Source of the DNA: JAJTHB01 sp033763775
GTDB lineage: Bacteria > Pseudomonadota > Alphaproteobacteria > Rickettsiales > SXRF01
NCBI GenBank assembly: GCA_033763775.1
Contig: JANRJW010000005.1
Location: forward strand, 62,001-126,000
Direction of reading: 5' to 3'
Length of the DNA stretch: 64,000 bases
Positions within the stretch are counted from its first letter, which is position 1; every line of letters begins with the position of its first letter. A program made the position numbers and the translations under genes. Shown here one piece after another: positions 16,157-24,321 of the stretch. Under the pieces are notes generated by a model. It was given only the letters and a program-made list of their open reading frames with translations. It was not told where the DNA came from and did no database searches.

Positions 16157-17455
16157 ATGCTCGACGCACTTTCCGATTTCTGGAAACCGATGAAAAAAAA
16201 TGCGCAGGCGGAGCGTATCCAGCCTGAGCAGCTTCAAGTAGGCAGCACGATTGGTTTTGGCTTCGTGCCGCAACCATCCTTAAATGGCCGCCGCCTGTCG
16301 GTTGTCAGCATCAACACCTACCAGTTCGGCGACGATACGCTGACTTCATTCGTGCTCTCGCAGGAGCAGGATGCGGGTGTATCGATGATTATCGCTGAAT
16401 CTGAGGGAGAGCAATATCTGGCGATTTCGCGCCGTGTGCCGCTGTCGGATCGCCTCAGATTGTTTGATTCAGCAGACCTTGAGCGCATCCTGCAGCAGCC
16501 GGATGCTTTGTTGCTGAGCTGCCGCGAAATGCTCAGTGAGTTCAAGGGCTGGCTGGTGCCGCGCTACCAGCGCGAAATTCACGGCCTGACGGGCTTTATT
16601 TTCCGTGGTGATTATCGCCGCGAGACGCTCCCCGATAAAGTACAGGCGCAGCAATTTACCTACACTTTGCTGGTGAGCGATAATAACGAACACGCCATCG
16701 AGATTGAGAAATATGCCGATGGCCGCATCGAAATGTACGCGACCATCTACCGCCGCACGACCGATATTGGCGAAATCACCCATCCCGCGCGGGCGGATCT
16801 CGGGCGGGCGGATTTGAAACTGGCCGCGCTTGGTAAAGTGGCTGGCGCTGCCAGCACGAAATCCGAAAAAGCTGAGATTTCTTCGCCAAAGACAGAGCCA
16901 GAGCCAGCGGCCGCGGCGAAGCCAGAGCCGATTAAGCTGCAGGAATTTGTGAAATCACCATTGCCGCAGCCCGAAGCCGCGCCTGCCATGGTGGCTGCAG
17001 CGCTGCCAGAGCATTCATCCCCATCATCCACCACCATTCAAACCAGTCCCAAGCAAGAGGAGATCACCCCCATGCCTACCGAAACCGCTATGAACGGCGC
17101 TGCCGATAAATCGAAATTCGCAAGTCCGCTGTCGGATGTTTTTCCAAAAGCCGACAAGCAAACCATCAAGCTCAGCAATGGTATGGATAATGAGTCCATC
17201 GAGTGCGATCTGCGCGTGGCAAATAAAATCATCGATGAAGCTATCCGCGGCGAAATGCGCCTGTCGGATGTCGTGCGCCGCATTGTTGAACTGCCGGTGG
17301 CGCATCAGGAAGCGGTGCATATTCCAGTCACCCTGTCTGATGAAGATTACGCGCTGCTGGCCATCCGCTACGGCATTCAGGCGAGCGATCGCGTAGCCAT
17401 CAAGCGCCGCATTTTCGAAGATCTGAGCAACTTCAGCGGTAAAAAAGCTGCTTAA
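16157..17455 (+). CDS. Conserved-looking protein of unknown function with Pro/Ala linker
   Basis: A 432-residue soluble protein I do not recognise. The N-terminal part (about 1-225) is beta-rich and begins with an amphipathic MLDALSDFWKPMKKN. A Pro/Ala/Glu/Lys linker occupies about 225-320. A compact C-terminal part (about 335-432) has alternating charge and ends FSGKKAA. There is no signal peptide or membrane helix. The two-domain-plus-linker layout suggests a scaffold or adaptor, but this is inference. AAGG lies 6 nt before the ATG. It follows smpB by 39 nt and is followed by a strong hairpin, so it is probably last in the dapA-smpB unit. Confidence 0.75.
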   Translation: MLDALSDFWKPMKKNAQAERIQPEQLQVGSTIGFGFVPQPSLNGRRLSVVSINTYQFGDDTLTSFVLSQEQDAGVSMIIAESEGEQYLAISRRVPLSDRLRLFDSADLERILQQPDALLLSCREMLSEFKGWLVPRYQREIHGLTGFIFRGDYRRETLPDKVQAQQFTYTLLVSDNNEHAIEIEKYADGRIEMYATIYRRTTDIGEITHPARADLGRADLKLAALGKVAGAASTKSEKAEISSPKTEPEPAAAAKPEPIKLQEFVKSPLPQPEAAPAMVAAALPEHSSPSSTTIQTSPKQEEITPMPTETAMNGAADKSKFASPLSDVFPKADKQTIKLSNGMDNESIECDLRVANKIIDEAIRGEMRLSDVVRRIVELPVAHQEAVHIPVTLSDEDYALLAIRYGIQASDRVAIKRRIFEDLSNFSGKKAA

Positions 17456-17463
17456 TTCTGACC

Positions 17464-17490
17464 TTCCCTCTCCCCATCGGGGAGAGGGAA
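17464..17490 (+). terminator. Hairpin after the unknown gene, terminator-like
   Basis: A perfect 12-bp stem TTCCCTCTCCCC/GGGGAGAGGGAA with a 3-nt loop, 9 nt after the stop codon. There is no U-run, so it may be a transcript-end stabiliser or a dispersed repeat rather than a strong intrinsic terminator. Confidence 0.5.
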
Positions 17491-17890
17491 TAAGTTTGAA
17501 TTCTTTGAAGATTTGGCTAACCCGCGCAAGGCGCGGCGCGAAGCAGCGGGGTTTGGGGCGAAGAGCCCCAATGCACGTAGTGCAAAAGATAATTTCCCCC
17601 TTCCTGAGCATCTTTTTCTGAAGCATCGTCAGCTTTACTCCGGCCGGAGATAAGTCTTGCTGTCAGATGTGGTAGATCATCCGTGGCAAGCGGCGCTGTT
17701 CGTGGTACCAACCCCACCTGCAAACGCCAGCTTTCTGCTTCGCAGTAAGCGACCTTAAAAAAACTACGCGGGCGCGCCCAACTTTATTAAATGAACAGAA
17801 TGAGTTAAAAATCTTCATTAAATTGTCACATTCATTCTTACCAAAGTTGATTATAGTGACAGTTGAATTAGATAAGATAAGGAGATGCTC
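17491..17890. other. 400-nt intergenic region without recognised gene
   Basis: Nothing identifiable as protein or known RNA. The left part has GC-rich short inverted repeats (for example GGGGCGAAGAGCCCC near 17554-17568). The right part (17790-17884) turns abruptly AT-rich and includes a loose dyad TTGTCAC...GTGACAG around 17823-17863, plausibly the promoter area of the small gene that follows. I searched for tmRNA, RNase P and 6S RNA signatures and saw none. Confidence 0.45.
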
Positions 17891-18175
17891 GTGGGTAAAA
17901 AAGTTAGAGATTTAGAAGTAATACGTAAAGAAACGGCTCAAAAAGTATTAAAGATACTGGGTCAACATGTGAGCGGAATCAAAGATTTCGATGCTGTAAG
18001 TGTGGACAATGAAATTTTGTTGACTGATGCGATGAGAGAAAGTCTAGGTGTAGATATGCTTGATTCACTTCAGATTGCACGCATTGTTAACGATGATGCA
18101 ACGAAACTAGATCTTTCCTGGCTACGCTTGATTGCCGAACAAGAGAAGGGCGCTAGCGCTGCGCAGGCGCGCTGA
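17891..18175 (+). CDS. Small protein of unknown function with a weak DSL motif
   Basis: A 94-residue acidic helical protein. The ATG at 17885 directly abuts the AAGGAG ribosome site, which is too close; GTG 17891, 6 nt after it, is the better start. The middle reads LGVDMLDSLQIARIV, loosely like the D-S-L segment where acyl carrier proteins take phosphopantetheine, but the spacing differs and the match is weak. The gene is AT-richer than its neighbours. Its last 23 nt overlap the 3' end of convergent bioA, and the tail GASAAQAR is probably just read-through into that gene. Function unknown; an antitoxin-like or carrier-like role cannot be excluded. Confidence 0.6.
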   Translation: MGKKVRDLEVIRKETAQKVLKILGQHVSGIKDFDAVSVDNEILLTDAMRESLGVDMLDSLQIARIVNDDATKLDLSWLRLIAEQEKGASAAQAR

Positions 18176-19424
18176 GAACACTGGCAATCGCTCCCGTCAG
18201 CTGCGATAGTTCGTCGCTTGAAATCGTAAAGCTCGGCGCAAGATAGATGATATCCTTAAACGGGCGAATCCAGCAGCCGCGCGCGATAAACTTTTCGCGC
18301 AGCCCATAATAATCCATGCGGCTGGGTTCAATCTGCACCACGCCAATTGCACCCTTCACCCGTACATCCACCACGCCCGCCAGCCCCTCACAGGCCGCAA
18401 GTTCGCCGGTCAGTTGTTGTTCAATCGCCTCAACCTGAGCGCTGCGCGGTTCGCGTTCAAACAAATCAAGGCTGGCATTAGCCGCCGCAGAGGCCAGCGG
18501 ATTTGCCATGTAAGTGGGGCCGTGCATGAATGCATCGTCAAATTTATCCGAAAGAAAAGCGCTGTAGATTTCTTCGCTGGCAAGCGCCGCGCCTAAATTA
18601 ATTGCGCCGCCGGTGAGCGCCTTGCCAAGGCACATGATATCCGGCATGACACCGGCTTCGTCGCAGGCAAAGCGGCTTCCGGTGCGAAAAAAGCCGGTAG
18701 CGATTTCGTCGGCGATAAAAAGCAGGCCGTGTTTTTTGGCAAGGCGGTGCAGCTCGGCCAGCGTGTCGGCGGAATAAAAGCACATGCCGCCCGCACCCTG
18801 CACCAGTGGTTCAATGATCATGCCGGCAAGATTGCCTGCCACGCCGGCAAGCAAGCCGTCCAGCTCAGCAAAGCCATATTCATCGCTGGGAATATCCACC
18901 ACATATTGCTTAATGACACTGTTCTGGAATGCTTTGTGCAGTGAGCGCTGCGGGTCAGAAACCGACATCGCGCCCAGCGTGTCGCCATGATAGCCATCAC
19001 GGAAGCACAGGAAACGATCCTTGTTCGGCTTTGCTTTGATGCGCCAATATTGCAGCGCCATTTTCAGCGCAATCTCAACCGCGACCGACCCTGAATCCGC
19101 AAAAAAGACGCGCGGCAGCCCAGTCATTGCGGCGAGACGTTTTGCCAGTGTCAGCGCCGGCGCGTGGACGAGCCCGCCAAACATCACATGCGGCATGGTC
19201 TCCAGCTGCTCTTTCATCGCGGCTAAAATATGCGGGTGGTTGTAGCCGTGGCAGGCGCTCCACCATGAGGCAATGCCGTCCACCAGCTCGCGGCCATCGG
19301 CAAGCTTGATGCGGCAGCCCTCTGTCGCCGCCACGGCCTGAGGCTTTGGCGCAATCTTCATTTGCGTGTAAGGCAGCCAGATGTGCGGCAGGCCGGCTTC
19401 AAACCAATCAGGCTGCGTTAGCAT
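18153..19424 (-). CDS. bioA: Adenosylmethionine-8-amino-7-oxononanoate aminotransferase
   Basis: A class III PLP aminotransferase of 423 residues converting KAPA to DAPA with SAM as amino donor. Family marks are WWSACHGYNHPHI near residues 53-65, GYHGDTLGAMSVSDP, the PLP aspartate in FIADEIATGFFRTG, and the Schiff-base lysine in CLGKALTGG. The start overlaps the end of bioB by 17 nt on the same strand, so bioB-bioA are co-translated. The 3' end overlaps the convergent small gene by 23 nt. It completes the biotin pathway with the divergent bioF-H-C-D arm. Confidence 0.95.
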   Translation of the reverse strand: MLTQPDWFEAGLPHIWLPYTQMKIAPKPQAVAATEGCRIKLADGRELVDGIASWWSACHGYNHPHILAAMKEQLETMPHVMFGGLVHAPALTLAKRLAAMTGLPRVFFADSGSVAVEIALKMALQYWRIKAKPNKDRFLCFRDGYHGDTLGAMSVSDPQRSLHKAFQNSVIKQYVVDIPSDEYGFAELDGLLAGVAGNLAGMIIEPLVQGAGGMCFYSADTLAELHRLAKKHGLLFIADEIATGFFRTGSRFACDEAGVMPDIMCLGKALTGGAINLGAALASEEIYSAFLSDKFDDAFMHGPTYMANPLASAAANASLDLFEREPRSAQVEAIEQQLTGELAACEGLAGVVDVRVKGAIGVVQIEPSRMDYYGLREKFIARGCWIRPFKDIIYLAPSFTISSDELSQLTGAIASVLSAPAQR

Positions 19425-20388
19425 GTGGCGTGCTGACGGGGGAGGTGGGTTTTAAACCCAGCTTCTCAAACAGTTTCTTGTCCTGATCCTGCTCGGGGTT
19501 GGGGGTGGTGAGCAGCTTTTCGCCATAAAAGATGGAGTTTGCGCCAGCAAAGAAACACAGCGCCTGCATTTCTTCGCTCATCGATTCACGCCCCGCTGAA
19601 AGCCGCACAAACGAGCGCGGCATCAGAATGCGCGCCACCGCAATCATGCGCACAAAATCAAAACCATCCGGCGCGCTATGGCCATGAAGCGGTGTGCCTT
19701 CCACCTGCACCAGCAGGTTAATCGGCACGCTTTCCGGATGCTCGGGCAGGTTCGCCAGTGTGCGCAGCATTTCCGCGCGGTCGGAGATTGCTTCGCCCAT
19801 GCCGACAATGCCGCCGCAGCAGACATTCATCCCCGCTTCACGGACATTAGCAAGGGTCTCAAGCCGGTCCTGATAGGTGCGGGTGGTGATGATCTTGTCG
19901 TAAAATGCCTCGGAAGTGTCGAGGTTGTGGTTGTAATAATCAAGCCCGGCCTCTTTCAGGCGGCCTGCCTGCGGTTTGCTCAGCATGCCGAGCGTGGCGC
20001 AGGTTTCAAGCCCGAGTGCTTTCACCCCGCGGATGATGGATTCCATTTTTTCAATATCGCGATCTTTCGGCGCGCGCCATGCCGCACCCATGCAAAAGCG
20101 CGAGGCGCCAGCCTCTTTTGCTTTTTTCGCTTCGCTGAGGATCGTTGCTTCATCCATCAGCTTTTCTGCTTTGACGCCGGTGTCATATTTGGCGCTTTGC
20201 GGGCAGTAAGCGCAGTCTTCCGGGCAGCCGCCGGTTTTGATGGAAAGCAGCGTCGAAATCTGCACTTCGCTAGGGTTGAAATGGGCGCGGTGGATGCTCG
20301 CTGCGCGAAACAGCAGCTCGTTAAACGGCAGGTCGAACAAGCTTTTAACTTCCTCAGCGCGCCAGTCATGGCGGATAGCAGGTTGCAT
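19408..20388 (-). CDS. bioB: Biotin synthase
   Basis: A 326-residue radical SAM enzyme inserting sulfur into dethiobiotin. The radical SAM cluster motif is CPEDCAYCPQSAKYDTG, and the expected SAM-binding and [2Fe-2S] features follow (CMGAAWRAPKDRD, CATLGML, YYNHNLDTS, CCGGIVGMGE). The start at 20388 lies only 17 nt from the earliest bioF start on the other strand, so both arms share a very short divergent control region. Ends overlapping bioA by 17 nt. Confidence 0.96.
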   Translation of the reverse strand: MQPAIRHDWRAEEVKSLFDLPFNELLFRAASIHRAHFNPSEVQISTLLSIKTGGCPEDCAYCPQSAKYDTGVKAEKLMDEATILSEAKKAKEAGASRFCMGAAWRAPKDRDIEKMESIIRGVKALGLETCATLGMLSKPQAGRLKEAGLDYYNHNLDTSEAFYDKIITTRTYQDRLETLANVREAGMNVCCGGIVGMGEAISDRAEMLRTLANLPEHPESVPINLLVQVEGTPLHGHSAPDGFDFVRMIAVARILMPRSFVRLSAGRESMSEEMQALCFFAGANSIFYGEKLLTTPNPEQDQDKKLFEKLGLKPTSPVSTPHANAA

Positions 20389-20401
20389 GGCAAATCCTCT
20401 G

Positions 20402-20418
20402 GGTTATGATAGCTAACC
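20402..20418. promoter_or_regulatory. Inverted repeat between divergent bioB and bioF, candidate operator
   Basis: GGTTA and TAACC are separated by 7 nt in the tiny gap between the two biotin arms. A central palindrome in a shared divergent control region is where BirA or BioR repressors bind in other bacteria. The arms are short and match neither consensus fully, so this is a suggestion. If it is an operator, the later bioF start at 20421 becomes more likely. Confidence 0.3.
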
Positions 20419-21548
20419 TTATGCCAGCCTTAGACGCGTTTTTACAGCAAAAATTGCAGCTTCAGCAAGCCCGCCATGCGCGGCGCAGCCCGCCTGCTGC
20501 CGAGCCGCAGGAAGGCGCAGCCATCTTCAAAGACGGCCAAACACTCATCTCATTTGCCAGCAATGATTATCTTGGCCTTGCGCGCTGCCCTGAGGTCATG
20601 AAAGCCGCGGCGCAGGCGGCGCAGCGTTATGGGGCAGGGGCAGGGGCATCGCGGCTGATCAGCGGCAATCACCCGCTTTATGACCCGCTTGAGCAGCGGC
20701 TTGCTGCCCACAGACAGACCGAGGCTGCCTGCGTATTCGGCAGCGGCTACCTTGCTAATCTTGGTGTGATACCGGCGCTGATGGGCAGCGGCGATCTTAT
20801 TCTGATGGATAAGCTTGCTCATGCCTGCATGCTCGATGGTGCGCGGCTTTCCGGCGCAAACCTCATGCGCTTTGCCCACAATAATCTGGATCATCTGCAC
20901 ATGTTGCTTGAGGCCAATCGCGCCGAGCATCACCACTGCCTGATTGCCACTGAAAGTATTTTTTCCATGGATGGTGATGCAGCGCCACTCACCGAAATCG
21001 CAGCACTCGCGGAGCGCTATGATGCATGGGTGTTGATTGATTCTGCTCATGACCTCTACCAGCCATCCGTCATCCGTTATCCATCATCCGTCATTCAGCT
21101 GGGCACTCTTTCAAAAGCGCTGGGTGCCTATGGGGGGTATGTGGCGGGATCAAAACTTCTCATTGATTATCTCAAAACCACCGCGCGCAGCCTGATTTTT
21201 TCAACCGCACTGCCGCCCGCCACCATTGCTGGTGCGCTGGCAGCGCTGGATATTCTTGAAAAAGAACCAGCACGCACAGAAGCGCCGCTTGCTCATGCGC
21301 GCCGCTTTGCTGAGTCGCTGAAATTGAATAAGCCGGCGGGCGGCATTGTGCCGCTGGTGCTGGGGGATAATGAGCGCGCGCTGGCGGCGGCGAATTATCT
21401 TGAGCAGCACGGTTTCTGGGTGCCGGCGATTCGGCCGCCTACCGTGCCTGCTGGCAGTAGCCGCCTGCGGTTTGCATTTTCGGCGCTGCATCAGCCCGCG
21501 CAGGTGGATGCATTATTAGATGCACTACATACCGGGGGGTGGGTATGA
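20406..21548 (+). CDS. bioF: 8-amino-7-oxononanoate synthase
   Basis: An alpha-oxoamine synthase (380 residues from 20406; 375 from the alternative ATG 20421) making KAPA from pimeloyl-ACP and alanine. Motifs present are FASNDYLGLA near residue 50, FGSGYLANLGVIPAL, ATESIFSMDGDAAPL, and the PLP lysine in LGTLSKALGAYGGY. Between LIDSAH and the lysine motif most homologues have about 30 residues including a Gly-rich loop. Here there are only about 16, and they are encoded by a heptanucleotide repeat (21064-21095). That is an odd replacement close to the active site. First gene of the bioF-H-C-D arm. Confidence 0.93.
   Translation: MIANLMPALDAFLQQKLQLQQARHARRSPPAAEPQEGAAIFKDGQTLISFASNDYLGLARCPEVMKAAAQAAQRYGAGAGASRLISGNHPLYDPLEQRLAAHRQTEAACVFGSGYLANLGVIPALMGSGDLILMDKLAHACMLDGARLSGANLMRFAHNNLDHLHMLLEANRAEHHHCLIATESIFSMDGDAAPLTEIAALAERYDAWVLIDSAHDLYQPSVIRYPSSVIQLGTLSKALGAYGGYVAGSKLLIDYLKTTARSLIFSTALPPATIAGALAALDILEKEPARTEAPLAHARRFAESLKLNKPAGGIVPLVLGDNERALAAANYLEQHGFWVPAIRPPTVPAGSSRLRFAFSALHQPAQVDALLDALHTGGWV
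21064..21095 (+). repeat. Heptanucleotide tandem repeat inside bioF (CATCCGT)n
   Basis: Units CATCCGT, CATCCGT, TATCCAT, CATCCGT and a partial unit, translated in bioF as PSVIRYPSSVI. The same unit (as GGATGAC on the plus strand) occurs inside aguA and pheT, in each case oriented so that the coding strand is the stop-free one. Confidence 0.85.
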
Positions 21549-22228
21549 GCATCGCGACGCTCTCCGGCTGGGGGCAGCCGCATGATGCGCTGACGAAGCT
21601 GCTGCCCGGCAGCCATGCGATTGATTATGCGGCCTCAGAATCAGTCGAGGCGGCGCTTGCTATAATCGGGCGGGAGGCGCGCGGTCATGATGCGCTGGTG
21701 GGCTGGTCGCTTGGCGGGCAGCTGGCGGCAAGAGCCGTGGCTGAAAAAATAATCCAGCCGAAAAAGCTTGTGCTGATTGCTGCGCCTTATCAGTTTGTGC
21801 AAAGCCCGGCAAGCAAGCTGGGCATGCCGCGCCTGACGTTTGATCAATTCACCAGCAACTTCAGCAGCAATCCGCTGCGTACCCTGACCAAAGCGTGGGA
21901 TCTGGTGGGGTATGAGGATGTTTTCAGCGATGCTATCCGCAGCCAGCTTGCTGCTTTTTCCAAGCACGCGGTGCTGGCGAATAACTGGCTGAGCTGGCTT
22001 TCGCTGCTGGATGGCTATAGCTGTGATGCGCTGGATTTTGACCATTTTCCGCCCACCTTGCTGTTGCATGGCGAGGCGGATGTGGTGGTGGATGCCTCGC
22101 AGTCGGCGCGCTTTGCCGAGCGCCTGCCGCAGGCAACGCTTTCGCTGTGGCCGGGCTGTGGACATGCCCCCCACTGGCATGATACCACTCGTTTTAAACA
22201 GCTTATCACTGAGCATCTCAATGCTTGA
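21545..22228 (+). CDS. bioH: BioH-like alpha/beta hydrolase (pimeloyl-ACP methyl ester esterase)
   Basis: A 227-residue alpha/beta hydrolase in the biotin cluster. The nucleophile elbow is GWSLGG, the acid lies in LHGEADVVVDAS, and the histidine in GCGHAPHW, giving a complete catalytic triad. BioH releases pimeloyl-ACP from its methyl ester, which fits a position between bioF and bioC. ATG 21545 is chosen because it overlaps the bioF stop (ATGA); a GTG 6 nt earlier is possible. Distant BioG/BioV-type esterases are alternatives, but the GWSLGG motif and length fit BioH best. Confidence 0.85.
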   Translation: MSIATLSGWGQPHDALTKLLPGSHAIDYAASESVEAALAIIGREARGHDALVGWSLGGQLAARAVAEKIIQPKKLVLIAAPYQFVQSPASKLGMPRLTFDQFTSNFSSNPLRTLTKAWDLVGYEDVFSDAIRSQLAAFSKHAVLANNWLSWLSLLDGYSCDALDFDHFPPTLLLHGEADVVVDASQSARFAERLPQATLSLWPGCGHAPHWHDTTRFKQLITEHLNA

Positions 22229-22994
22229 TAACCACGCCACTGCCAGCCATTTCAGCCGCGCCGCGAGCCATTATGCGCAGCATGCAGGGCTGCAGCAGCT
22301 GGTGCGCACCCACGCGATGACATTCGCAAGCCGCTACTGGCAAGAAGGGGCGAAGCTGCTGGATCTTGGTTGTGGCACTGGCCAGTTTGCGCTGGAAAGC
22401 AGCCATGCGGGCACGCGCTGGCAGGTGCTGGGGATTGATTGGGCGCATGGCATGTGCCAGCAGGCAGCCACAGTTTGCCGCGCCGCCATTTGCGCGGACG
22501 CTCACCAGCTGCCGCTGGCAGATGGCAGCATGGACGGTGTATTTTCTTCGCTTATGCTGCAGTGGTGCAATGCGCCGCAGCAGGTTTTTTTGGAGATGGC
22601 GCGTGTGCTGAAGCAAGGCGCAGCAGCGATACTCACGGTGCCGACTCACGGCACGCTTGCCGAGCTGAAAGAAGCGTTTGCAGCGGTGGATGATACGCCC
22701 CATATCAGTGAATTCATGGAAGCCTATACCCTGATGGGGTATGCGGCGCGTGCTGGTTTTTCCTGCCTTCATTTGTCACAGGAAACCATCACCGAATACT
22801 ATCCGGACAGCATCGCGTTGATGCGCAGCCTTCAGGCCATCGGCGCTACCAACGCGCACCACGCCCGCCGCCGTTCGCTGATGACACCGCGGCAATTTGC
22901 GCGTCTTGAGCAGGCCTATGAGGCGCGGCGCAGCGCGCGCGGCCTGCCCGCTAGCTGGCAAATTGTATTTCTTGTTTTGCGGAAGGACTGTTGA
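22221..22994 (+). CDS. bioC: Malonyl-ACP O-methyltransferase
   Basis: A 257-residue class I SAM methyltransferase that caps malonyl-ACP so that fatty acid enzymes can build the pimeloyl chain. SAM motif I is LLDLGCGTGQFALE near residues 50-63, with GIDWAHGMC and DAHQLPLADGSMDGVFSSLM following as motifs II and post-II. The start overlaps the bioH stop by 8 nt, whereas the open frame extends about 70 unconserved codons further upstream within bioH. The stop overlaps bioD by one base. Placement confirms the role. Confidence 0.93.
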   Translation: MLDNHATASHFSRAASHYAQHAGLQQLVRTHAMTFASRYWQEGAKLLDLGCGTGQFALESSHAGTRWQVLGIDWAHGMCQQAATVCRAAICADAHQLPLADGSMDGVFSSLMLQWCNAPQQVFLEMARVLKQGAAAILTVPTHGTLAELKEAFAAVDDTPHISEFMEAYTLMGYAARAGFSCLHLSQETITEYYPDSIALMRSLQAIGATNAHHARRRSLMTPRQFARLEQAYEARRSARGLPASWQIVFLVLRKDC

Positions 22995-23680
22995 TGCGCC
23001 CTTTTTTTATCACTTCATCTGGCACTGGCGTGGGTAAAACCCATGTCACTACCACGCTGTGCTGGCAGCTGGCGCAGGCCGGAAAAAAAGTCACCGCACT
23101 TAAGCCTGTCATCAGTGGCTTCAGGCAGGATGACCCCGCCACCGACAGCGCGCTGATACTGCAAAGCCTGGGACTTACGCACGCACCGCAGCTGCTAGAG
23201 ACGATTTCGCCCTGGCAGTTTGCCGCACCGCTGGCGCCCAACATGGCAGCCGAGCGCGAGGGAAAGCCAGCCCCGCAGGTGGATGAGCTGGTGGCATTTT
23301 GCCGCGAGCATGCGGCGCTGGCAAACGATGTTCTGCTGGTGGAGGGTGTTGGCGGGGTGATGGTGCCACTGAATCATCAGCACACTGTGCTCGATTGGAT
23401 GGCGGTGCTGGGCTGGCCGGTGATATTGGTGGTGGGAAGCTATTTAGGTACGATCAGCCACACCCTGACGGCGATTGAAGTATTGCGCCAGCGCGGCGTG
23501 CCGCTGCATGCGCTGGTGGTTAGCGAATCGCCGATGAGCGATGTACCGATGGAAGATACGGTGAGAACGTTTGAGCAGTTTATCTCGCGCGATATACCGA
23601 TTGTGAAACTGCCGCGCAGTAGTAAAGCCAAGCCCTGGGAGCATATGCCGCCCATCCGCTGGCTGGTGGAGCCATCATGA
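22994..23680 (+). CDS. bioD: Dethiobiotin synthetase
   Basis: A 228-residue P-loop enzyme forming the ureido ring of dethiobiotin from DAPA, CO2 and ATP. The P-loop SSGTGVGKTHVTT begins near residue 8, followed by ALKPVISG and VEGVGGVMVPL, all typical. ATG 22994 overlaps the bioC stop (TGATG), so a TTG one codon earlier is not needed. It overlaps the next gene (RDD) by 4 nt. Last biotin gene of the plus-strand arm. Confidence 0.95.
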   Translation: MRPFFITSSGTGVGKTHVTTTLCWQLAQAGKKVTALKPVISGFRQDDPATDSALILQSLGLTHAPQLLETISPWQFAAPLAPNMAAEREGKPAPQVDELVAFCREHAALANDVLLVEGVGGVMVPLNHQHTVLDWMAVLGWPVILVVGSYLGTISHTLTAIEVLRQRGVPLHALVVSESPMSDVPMEDTVRTFEQFISRDIPIVKLPRSSKAKPWEHMPPIRWLVEPS

Positions 23681-24321
23681 GTGCAAAGAAAGAAAAACCG
23701 CTTTATGCGATTGGGCTGTTTGGGTTTTATGAAAAGAAACTCCCTGATCCCCGCTATGCCAGCTTTCATCGGCGCATGTTCGCCGCTACGATTGATTCGG
23801 TGCTGGCGATGCTGATTCTGGCGCCGGTGATCGATGGTTTTTTATCGTGGCACTCGCCGCTACCACCGCTTGATTGGTCGGCGGTGAGAGCACAGATAAC
23901 CCCGGATATGAGCGAGCAGCAGGTCAACCGGCTGATGAGCAGCTACCTTATCTCCAGCGGCTATGCACGGCAGTGGTTTGGTAATTTTATCACGCAGCTA
24001 CTGGTGCTGGCGATTGTCACTGGCCTCTCCTGGCGGCTTTTTGGTGCGACACCGGGCAAATGGCTGCTGCGTATGCGGGTGGTGGATGCGCGCACAGAGT
24101 CGCTGCTGAGTGACTGGCAGGTGATCATTCGGCTGTTTGGTTATGTGATTTCAACGCTTACACTCTGCATTGGCTTTTTCTGGATCGCCTTTGATAAACG
24201 CGCGCAGGGTTGGCACGATAAGCTGGCGCGCAGTGTGGTGCTGGTGGTGCCGAAAGCGGCTAAATCAGCTGAGCCAGCTGCTGCTGAGTCAGGTTCCCCG
24301 GCACCATTAAAAGAGGAATAG
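23677..24321 (+). CDS. RDD family membrane protein
   Basis: A 214-residue inner-membrane protein with three or four helices. The RDD signature RRMFAATIDSVLAMLIL lies near residues 28-44, and LFGATPGKWLLRMRVVD is the second conserved block. A hydrophilic Ala/Pro/Glu tail ends the protein. The start overlaps bioD by 4 nt, so it is co-translated with the biotin arm, though no link to biotin is known. Its last 62 nt overlap the 3' end of the convergent Usp gene. Confidence 0.85.
   Translation: MSAKKEKPLYAIGLFGFYEKKLPDPRYASFHRRMFAATIDSVLAMLILAPVIDGFLSWHSPLPPLDWSAVRAQITPDMSEQQVNRLMSSYLISSGYARQWFGNFITQLLVLAIVTGLSWRLFGATPGKWLLRMRVVDARTESLLSDWQVIIRLFGYVISTLTLCIGFFWIAFDKRAQGWHDKLARSVVLVVPKAAKSAEPAAAESGSPAPLKEE

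Noticed and set aside
17517..17723. Possible tmRNA or other structured RNA near smpB
   Set aside because: No tag peptide, no tRNA-like ends and no RNase P or 6S signatures could be found.
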